DNA of 21,496 nucleotides from Bacteroidales bacterium (GTDB taxonomy: Bacteria; Bacteroidota; Bacteroidia; Bacteroidales; UBA932), in contig JAFTYS010000043.1 in assembly GCA_017461285.1 (NCBI GenBank), forward strand, positions 1 to 21,496, given 5' to 3'. A program made the position numbers and the translations under genes. Of this stretch, positions 16,371 to 21,496 are shown one piece after another. Position 1 is the first letter of the stretch. Every line of letters begins with the position of its first letter. The notes under the pieces were generated by a model that made no database searches, had not been told where the DNA came from, and saw only the letters and a list, made by a program, of their open reading frames with translations.

Positions 16371-16378
16371 TACTTTTG
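16371..16378 (+). promoter_or_regulatory. Bacteroidota -7 box (TACTTTTG) for the HEPN-STAND gene
   Basis: TACTTTTG matches TAnnTTTG, 16 bases upstream of the ATG chosen at 16395. It places transcription initiation near 16384 and rules against the far upstream in-frame ATG at 16338, which would lie before the promoter. The leader would be only about 10 bases. Confidence 0.5.
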
Positions 16379-16394
16379 TAAAAAACTATGTCTT

Positions 16395-19300
16395 ATGAGC
16401 AGCTTTGTCTATCTGAGGGAGCTCGATGAACAGGAAAAGCATGTTGCCGATATCCTTGTAGAAAGCAGCATAGATGCATTGCCATATACGCTTGCAGCAC
16501 CGGTAAAGAGACTTTTCGACCATGTCGCGGCGGGTGAATACGGAAAGGCCATGAACTATGCCCTTGATTTTGTCGAGATTTCCGTACAGTACATATCGAT
16601 GTACCTTCTGATGCGTCTTATTGAAATCGAGAAGGAGCTTCCGTTCGAACAGAGACGCACGGTCCGTATAGTGAACAGGATAGACGGCAAACGTCCGCTC
16701 TCGCTGGGAGACTGGGTGAATGACATCATGACTCCTCTTGTCCTGATCTCCAGGGAACGCATGGGCGATGATGCTTTCGTCAGGTCGCTTCTGACCCATC
16801 TGATGCGCAAGCAGACATGCGTCCTTCTGGGCGACAAGCGCGAGCCGAGCGTCGTGCAGATTCGTAACGAATACCGAGGCCACAGCACGACTCTTTCAGA
16901 GAACATATATCGCGGTGTCATATACACTCTTGAACCTCGCATAATGACATTGCTTGATGCGCTGGCTCCTTTGCAGCAGTACGATTTCCATTCATCTCCG
17001 TCTGAAGGCAGGAAGCTGACCCATAAAGGCGCCGGTGCAAGTGTCGAGGGAAACTGTGATGGGGGAGAGCTAGCCGGGCATTATTATATCTCCGATGGTG
17101 TCATGACTACGGACATGTACCCGTTGATAATGTCAAATCAAAACGGGTATGTGTATATATTCCAGACGCTTAAGGAGGAAAGCGTGAGCTTCATATCGTC
17201 GAATGAAGATGCCGTGACATATGTGGACGACATCTTCAATGACGATTTCGATGCATTGCTGCAGCGTGTGGCTCCGCAGTTCGACATATCGAAGGACCTT
17301 AACTGGGAGCAGTTCAGCGACCTTGCCAAGGCAGAATCCGAGAGATATCTTGCAAGGATATACCGTGAGAAGAAATACAACCGCGAGCTCTTCGTGGACC
17401 GGGAGCAGATATCGGCCGCCCTCGACATGTTCTACGCCAGTCCCGCCACATTCTTCCCTATACTGGGAGAAGCCGGACAGGGAAAGACGAACCAGCTCTG
17501 CTTCTGGACAGAGAGGCTCATAGAGGAGAACCAGTGCGTGCTGATCTTCTCAAGCGCAGACTTCGCTTCCGTCACGCTTGATGCCCATCTTAAGAACATA
17601 TTCGGCTTCTCGCCTCGCAAGGACATAGTCCGTCTTCTGGATACTCTTCACGATAAGGCTGTCCAGAGGAATCAGTACGTGTACATCTTCTTTGATGCCT
17701 TGAACGAGTGTCTCCATTACAAGGATGATGCTGACCAGATGGGCGTCGTGGCCCTTTACAAGGCCATTGTCCGCTTGTTCGTGAATGAAAGATATCACAG
17801 GTTCAAGGTTGTTTCGACGTGCCGAAGCTATACGTGGAAACATGCCCTCAGCCGTCTGGCGCAAAGGGATCAGGCTCTTACATTCTCGGAAGAGAACGGT
17901 CTCAATTCCGCAATCCGAGGCTTCACGTCCAGGGAACTGAAAAAGGCCTATGGCATCTATCAGGAACTCTACCAGATGACTTCAGAGTTCGATACCCTGA
18001 CACCGACTGCAAAGATACGTCTGAAGGACCCTCTTGTCCTCAAGATCGCCTGTACGAACTATCTTTGCAAGGCGCTGCCGGAAAAGAGCAAGGACTTCAC
18101 TTCCGTAGCTCTGTTCAACCGCATGTTCAACGACATAGCGTCGTCATATGCGGGAAAGGCACAGTGCAGGATCATCGAGCTCATCGCTTCGCATCTTCTA
18201 GAAAGATATGAGCTCGGAATCGCTGCGGACAGCATATCTGAAAGTGAACTCAAGGCCGCCTACGACGAGCCGGATAACCCTCTGTACAAGCTTGCCCATC
18301 TGATATTCAAGCGTGACGGCATATCTGTCGCATACACCGAACTGATAAACAAGCCGGAGCGCCCTGTGCTTCGTATTTCCGAATCCGCACAGACCGGAGA
18401 GCGTCAGATACAGTTCATCTATGAACGATTCCTGGAGTATGTGATGGCCAGGGTCTTCGTGGCTCGTGAAACTTCATACGGTTCGATACCGACTCCTATT
18501 CCTGCCAATTCATACCTCCGCTGTCTTGCGAGGTCGGCTGGCAATGTCGTATATATGGGCGCGATGCGCAACGCTCTGGCAATCGACATCCTCAGGACTC
18601 ACGATTATTCAGCTCTTGTTTCGATGATGAGGGATTATCCTGATGACTATGAGGTGCTTCTTCTGGTAGGCGAAGTCACCAATATCCTCATAGGAGAGAA
18701 TTACGAGCATGAGCTTTTCTCGCTGATAGACCTGCTTCTTGCCGCGAATGTCGAAAACGGCGATAAGCTGACCCTGGAACTCAACCGTATAAACGGCCTC
18801 ATAGAGAGCAACAAGGCAGACGATCAGGTGATCGATAGACATAAGGCAGTCCAGTCGGAGCTGATGCCGGTCATACGTCTGCGCAGGAATGCTGCCGTGT
18901 CTGTACTGAACGGAATATTCGCTACCGACTACTTCAACGAATCCCTCTATGTCGAGGATCCGTACAGGCTTTTGTGGAAGCTTCTTGACGAACCTATAAT
19001 AGAAGTCAGGAATGATGCGGTGATGTACATTTATTATCTCTCCGTACGTACCCATACCCTCGATTACACGCCGCTTGACGATAATATTGCAGAAAAGATA
19101 GTCGGACGCATGTTCGACCTGATACGCAGACATTCTCTGGCAGGATGGATGGTCACTGCGGGACGCCGCAACATGCTGTTCAGCCGCCTGGAGACTTCGG
19201 TACGTCTTACCGTGCTGATGATCATAGACACACTTCTGTCGAAGAAGGAGGACAGCAGGGACAGGGCAGCCGTGCTTCTTGGGCACATAACTTCCATATT

Positions 19301-20534
19301 CAGTCATATTACCATGAATTTCGCTCTCATACGTGTGGTGATGCCTTTCCTGCAGTATGTGATGCGCAAGCAGCTGACCTTCCAGTCGGCATATGTCAAC
19401 AACATCATCGAATATCAGGGATTCTGGGATGACAGCATCGTGCCTCTGGATGCCGCAGATGACAGGTGGAGCCGCCAGGCGATGTGCAGACTGCTTCCGA
19501 TGCTGATGTACAATAACTCGGAGAAGGACGCCCGGGAAGATCTGACGGCCCGGTTCCGTGCCATGCATCCTGCGGTTTTCGAAGCCTATGCCACGGGCGA
19601 CAGCATGAGCTATTTCGTCCTTGAACGCATAATGGTGATCATGGGTGTGGCTGACTGGGAGAACGTAAGGCCTGTTGTGACTGATGTGTTTGAGAAATAC
19701 AGACAGAACGAATGGTTCGACTATACCCAGATGTCAGTTCTGTACAGCCTGTATCAGATATCTGTCTACGGGCCGATGAACAGGGAACTGATAGACATGT
19801 ATGCACGTGAGGCTGAGGACTGGACGCTGCGTACGCGTGGACTCTTCCGTGCCCGCAACAGCCATAAGGCAAATACATTGGGGCTGTACAAGCGTAATGT
19901 GATGAACTGGTACGCTGTGGTCTATTGCACCCACTCGGGTGACGGCATGCCTCTCGAAGGAGACAGACTCTGTGTTCCGCTGTTCTACAGGATGCTGGAT
20001 CAGGCGATCGGGCAGAACGACAAGGTGCTCCTCTTCCACCTGATAGAGAACATTTCGGAGCTGATTACAGACTTCGGATATATACGGACGGCGCTTGACA
20101 TGCTCCTGTATATCCTCAAGTCATATGATACCAGCAGGAAAGTCGAGGCTATAGACGCTGTAGAGACCGACCGTGACGGAATATATGCCCTGTCGCTTGT
20201 TTCTCTGATCGGCAATGTCCTGAGCACGGCGAAGAACTATTTTGCTGAAGAAGTCGACAGCTTCATAAAGAGGGATATCGTAGGCCTTACATTCCCTGGA
20301 ATATCGAAATACAGGGAGCAGATCCTGTCGTTCAATCCAAGCGGAGAAAGTCTGTCAGACCTGTTTACCCATAAGTTCGGCAATTTCCTCATGTGGGCTC
20401 TGCTGAACGAACCTTCTGTGGAGAAGTTCGCGATAACGGCAATGTCGAGCGCTTATGATTCGAAAGACTGTTTCGAGTGGTTTGATAAAGTGATAAGGAT
20501 TTTAGTAAAGGATATGTTTAACGCAAAGATATGA
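16395..20534 (+). CDS. Large HEPN-like - STAND (NACHT-type) NTPase, candidate anti-phage sensor protein
   Basis: The start at 16395 gives 1379 residues. Residues 1-200 are helical and contain RNEYRGH (Arg157, His163), a match to the R-x4-6-H motif of HEPN ribonuclease domains, in an Arg-Asn form common there. After a Gly-rich linker (about 205-228) comes a small beta-rich region (TTDMYPLIMSNQNGYVYIF, from 238). The NTPase core follows: Walker A GEAGQGKT (358-365, Lys364), Walker B VYIFFDALNE (Asp434, Glu438), sensor-like STCRSYTW (Arg477), GFTSRELKKAY (509-519) and LKDPLVLKI (543-551). This is the order seen in STAND/NACHT proteins. Residues 700-1379 are helical and HEAT-like (LRRNAAVSVLNG, EVRNDAVMYIYYL) and would be the sensor. 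Known relatives use such a layout to detect an invader, oligomerise and switch on the N-terminal effector; that role is inferred. ATA isoleucine codons look commoner than in the nfn genes. The gene overlaps the next by four bases. Confidence 0.85.
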   Translation: MSSFVYLRELDEQEKHVADILVESSIDALPYTLAAPVKRLFDHVAAGEYGKAMNYALDFVEISVQYISMYLLMRLIEIEKELPFEQRRTVRIVNRIDGKRPLSLGDWVNDIMTPLVLISRERMGDDAFVRSLLTHLMRKQTCVLLGDKREPSVVQIRNEYRGHSTTLSENIYRGVIYTLEPRIMTLLDALAPLQQYDFHSSPSEGRKLTHKGAGASVEGNCDGGELAGHYYISDGVMTTDMYPLIMSNQNGYVYIFQTLKEESVSFISSNEDAVTYVDDIFNDDFDALLQRVAPQFDISKDLNWEQFSDLAKAESERYLARIYREKKYNRELFVDREQISAALDMFYASPATFFPILGEAGQGKTNQLCFWTERLIEENQCVLIFSSADFASVTLDAHLKNIFGFSPRKDIVRLLDTLHDKAVQRNQYVYIFFDALNECLHYKDDADQMGVVALYKAIVRLFVNERYHRFKVVSTCRSYTWKHALSRLAQRDQALTFSEENGLNSAIRGFTSRELKKAYGIYQELYQMTSEFDTLTPTAKIRLKDPLVLKIACTNYLCKALPEKSKDFTSVALFNRMFNDIASSYAGKAQCRIIELIASHLLERYELGIAADSISESELKAAYDEPDNPLYKLAHLIFKRDGISVAYTELINKPERPVLRISESAQTGERQIQFIYERFLEYVMARVFVARETSYGSIPTPIPANSYLRCLARSAGNVVYMGAMRNALAIDILRTHDYSALVSMMRDYPDDYEVLLLVGEVTNILIGENYEHELFSLIDLLLAANVENGDKLTLELNRINGLIESNKADDQVIDRHKAVQSELMPVIRLRRNAAVSVLNGIFATDYFNESLYVEDPYRLLWKLLDEPIIEVRNDAVMYIYYLSVRTHTLDYTPLDDNIAEKIVGRMFDLIRRHSLAGWMVTAGRRNMLFSRLETSVRLTVLMIIDTLLSKKEDSRDRAAVLLGHITSIFSHITMNFALIRVVMPFLQYVMRKQLTFQSAYVNNIIEYQGFWDDSIVPLDAADDRWSRQAMCRLLPMLMYNNSEKDAREDLTARFRAMHPAVFEAYATGDSMSYFVLERIMVIMGVADWENVRPVVTDVFEKYRQNEWFDYTQMSVLYSLYQISVYGPMNRELIDMYAREAEDWTLRTRGLFRARNSHKANTLGLYKRNVMNWYAVVYCTHSGDGMPLEGDRLCVPLFYRMLDQAIGQNDKVLLFHLIENISELITDFGYIRTALDMLLYILKSYDTSRKVEAIDAVETDRDGIYALSLVSLIGNVLSTAKNYFAEEVDSFIKRDIVGLTFPGISKYREQILSFNPSGESLSDLFTHKFGNFLMWALLNEPSVEKFAITAMSSAYDSKDCFEWFDKVIRILVKDMFNAKI

Positions 20535-21373
20535 TGAAGAAGATCATGATTGCAGTATTTATACTGGTTCTTCTCTGGATGGGAGTCTCATTCTTTGGAG
20601 GAATCTTTACAAGAAAAGGTGGCGAAGCTGCCGGAAAGGTGATAACAGGACATAGGGGAGGCGCGAGCCTCGGACCGGAAAACTCTCTGGGCTGCATAGC
20701 AGCTGGATTGGATTCCGGAGCATCGTCAATAGAAATAGATGTACACATCACTTCTGACGGCGAGATCGTCGTTTGCCATGACCCGACTGTGGACCGTACT
20801 ACAGATGGAAAAGGTGCCATAAACGACATGACCCTTGAAGAGGTAAGGTCGTTAAGGATTCTGGACAAGGAAGGGAATCCTACCGATCAGAAGGTGCCGA
20901 CCCTGGACGAGGTCCTTGATCTTATTGACGGGAAGGTTGAACTTCTGCTGGAAATCAAGAGGACAAAAGGTAACAATGTCGGGATCGAGAAGGCGGTGAT
21001 GGGGATACTGAACAGGCGTAATGCATTGTCATATACGGTGATACAGTCTTTTGACGACAGCGTTCTTGAGGCTCTTCATGGAATGGATCCTGATCTTCGT
21101 CTGGAAAAGCTGCTTTTCGGAAAGTTATGGGGCATTCCTGTCATCTTTGACGGCACATTCAGTGTGTTTACTCCGGAAAAGTACAATTATATCCGTTCGT
21201 TCAATTTCTTTCATCCTGCACTCTCTGCCTCGCTGTCTGAGTCGCTCCACGAAAAAGGCTACAGAACCCGAATCTGGACTCTCGACAATCCTGAAGGCAT
21301 ACCGCAGATAAAGCTCGACGGCATCATCACCGACTGCCCGGATCTCTTTGTGAAGGTAGATAGACCTTTATAA
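20531..21373 (+). CDS. Membrane-anchored glycerophosphodiester phosphodiesterase (GDPD family)
   Basis: The 280-residue protein opens with an uncleaved-looking hydrophobic anchor (about 5-26, MIAVFILVLLWMGVSFFGGI). The GDPD TIM barrel follows with all key residues visible: HRGG (His41, Arg42), PENS (Glu50), EIDVH (Glu68, Asp70), CHD (His83) and LLEIKR. DGIITDCPD near the end is the usual family C-terminal motif. It should hydrolyse glycerophosphodiesters, or a related lipid head-group linkage, to glycerol 3-phosphate and an alcohol, at the outer face of the inner membrane if the anchor is N-in. The ATG overlaps the NTPase stop (ATGA), or a second ATG at 20534 starts within it; either way the two genes are one transcription unit. 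It could be ordinary phospholipid salvage or a lipid-directed member of the NTPase locus. Confidence 0.9.
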   Translation: MMKKIMIAVFILVLLWMGVSFFGGIFTRKGGEAAGKVITGHRGGASLGPENSLGCIAAGLDSGASSIEIDVHITSDGEIVVCHDPTVDRTTDGKGAINDMTLEEVRSLRILDKEGNPTDQKVPTLDEVLDLIDGKVELLLEIKRTKGNNVGIEKAVMGILNRRNALSYTVIQSFDDSVLEALHGMDPDLRLEKLLFGKLWGIPVIFDGTFSVFTPEKYNYIRSFNFFHPALSASLSESLHEKGYRTRIWTLDNPEGIPQIKLDGIITDCPDLFVKVDRPL

Positions 21374-21413
21374 AACAAAATGAGACTTCGTCGCTCTCGC
21401 GAGGATGCCTCAT
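21372..21413 (-). terminator. Probable terminator for a minus-strand gene entering from the right
   Basis: Read as minus-strand RNA, AUGAGGC (21407-21413) pairs with GUCUCAU (21380-21386), including one G-U pair that would be an A-C mismatch in plus-strand RNA. An inner stem UCGC-GAGA-GCGA closes with a GNRA-type loop. The minus strand then runs TTTTGTTTT (21372-21380). Orientation and T run both point to a minus-strand transcript; the T run overlaps the GDPD stop codon. Confidence 0.45.
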
Positions 21414-21441
21414 CATAACCACATAATTAATAACACTAAAA

Positions 21442-21495
21442 CTAATAACCGAGTACAAAGGTAGGGACTTTTCCGTACTCTGCAACAGTTCCGGT
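21442..21495 (-). CDS. Possible last codons of a minus-strand gene (partial at right edge)
   Basis: One minus-strand frame reads TGTVAEYGKVPTFVLGY and stops at a TAG (21442-21444). Its codon use resembles the neighbouring genes, and a minus-oriented terminator-like hairpin lies 28 bases beyond. The remaining 17 residues are too few to name a family. The final aromatic/hydrophobic strand would suit an outer-membrane or secreted protein, but this is a guess. Bases 21414-21441 between it and the hairpin are AT-rich and show nothing else. Confidence 0.35.
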   Translation of the reverse strand, partial: TGTVAEYGKVPTFVLGY

Positions 21496-21496
21496 G

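Noticed and set aside
16338..16394. Upstream in-frame ATG for the NTPase gene (19 extra residues)
   Set aside because: It precedes the -7 box at 16371-16378, and the extra segment (MFFSIIFIDLCYFCKKLCL) reads like translated AT-rich promoter DNA.
18609..19568. Minus-strand open frame of 319 codons inside the NTPase gene
   Set aside because: No motif, start context or promoter supports it, and the plus-strand frame continues through with consistent helical repeats.
21456..21463. Minus-strand TACCTTTG matching the -7 consensus
   Set aside because: It lies inside the probable end of a minus-strand coding region and leads only into a terminator-like hairpin, so it is probably a chance match.
1..21496. 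CRISPR array, tRNA, rRNA, insertion sequence or integrase
   Set aside because: I looked for regularly spaced direct repeats, cloverleaf-like segments and transposase/integrase motifs and saw none; nearly all of the window is explained by protein-coding genes.

Overview
The window looks like the chromosome of a member of the Bacteroidota, most likely Bacteroidales, at roughly 50% GC. The grounds are: several Bacteroidota-type -7 boxes (TAnnTTTG) upstream of starts; a large GT117/DUF2723 membrane protein; signal-peptide-II lipoproteins with an SC lipobox; a NagB/PIG-L fusion next to a stand-alone nagB; and a lipoprotein-TPR-TM-HTH regulator of a type common in this phylum. The species cannot be fixed from the sequence. 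Coding density is high and no gene-free stretch exceeds 300 bases; the largest gap is about 220 bases at 10303-10522.

Left part (1-7966). The 3' end of a membrane-protein gene converges on a 1004-residue DUF2723/GT117 protein (minus). A membrane-spanning HTH regulator (minus) is divergent from a secreted alpha/beta hydrolase (plus). The hydrolase converges, with 4 bases between stops, on a lipoprotein of the glycogen-debranching/amylo-alpha-1,6-glucosidase fold (minus).

Middle part (8054-14943). A two-gene operon, nfnA-nfnB, encodes a flavin/Fe-S NAD(P)H:ferredoxin transhydrogenase-type complex; its genes overlap by one base. It ends at a hairpin terminator. Beyond that lies an 87-base element with a perfect 26-bp inverted repeat. 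Convergent to it is a minus-strand operon for amino-sugar and hexose-phosphate metabolism: a NagB-like/PIG-L fusion, then nagB, then a phospho-sugar mutase, with gaps of 12 and 29 bases.

Right part (15028-21373), the most interesting. A CorA-like protein with two C-terminal membrane helices (minus) is transcribed divergently from a 1379-residue protein (plus). The larger protein has an N-terminal segment with a HEPN-type R-x5-H motif, a full set of STAND/NACHT-type NTPase motifs and a long helical C-terminus. The two -7 boxes are only 33 bases apart, so the promoters must overlap. The last codons of the NTPase gene overlap the start of a membrane-anchored glycerophosphodiester phosphodiesterase gene (ATGA). 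The architecture resembles sensor-NTPase immune (anti-phage) proteins. The pairing with a CorA-like membrane protein, and possibly a lipid phosphodiesterase, is the best candidate here for an undescribed system. This is an inference from architecture and layout; nothing in the sequence proves a defence role. The right edge probably carries the last codons of a minus-strand gene and its terminator.
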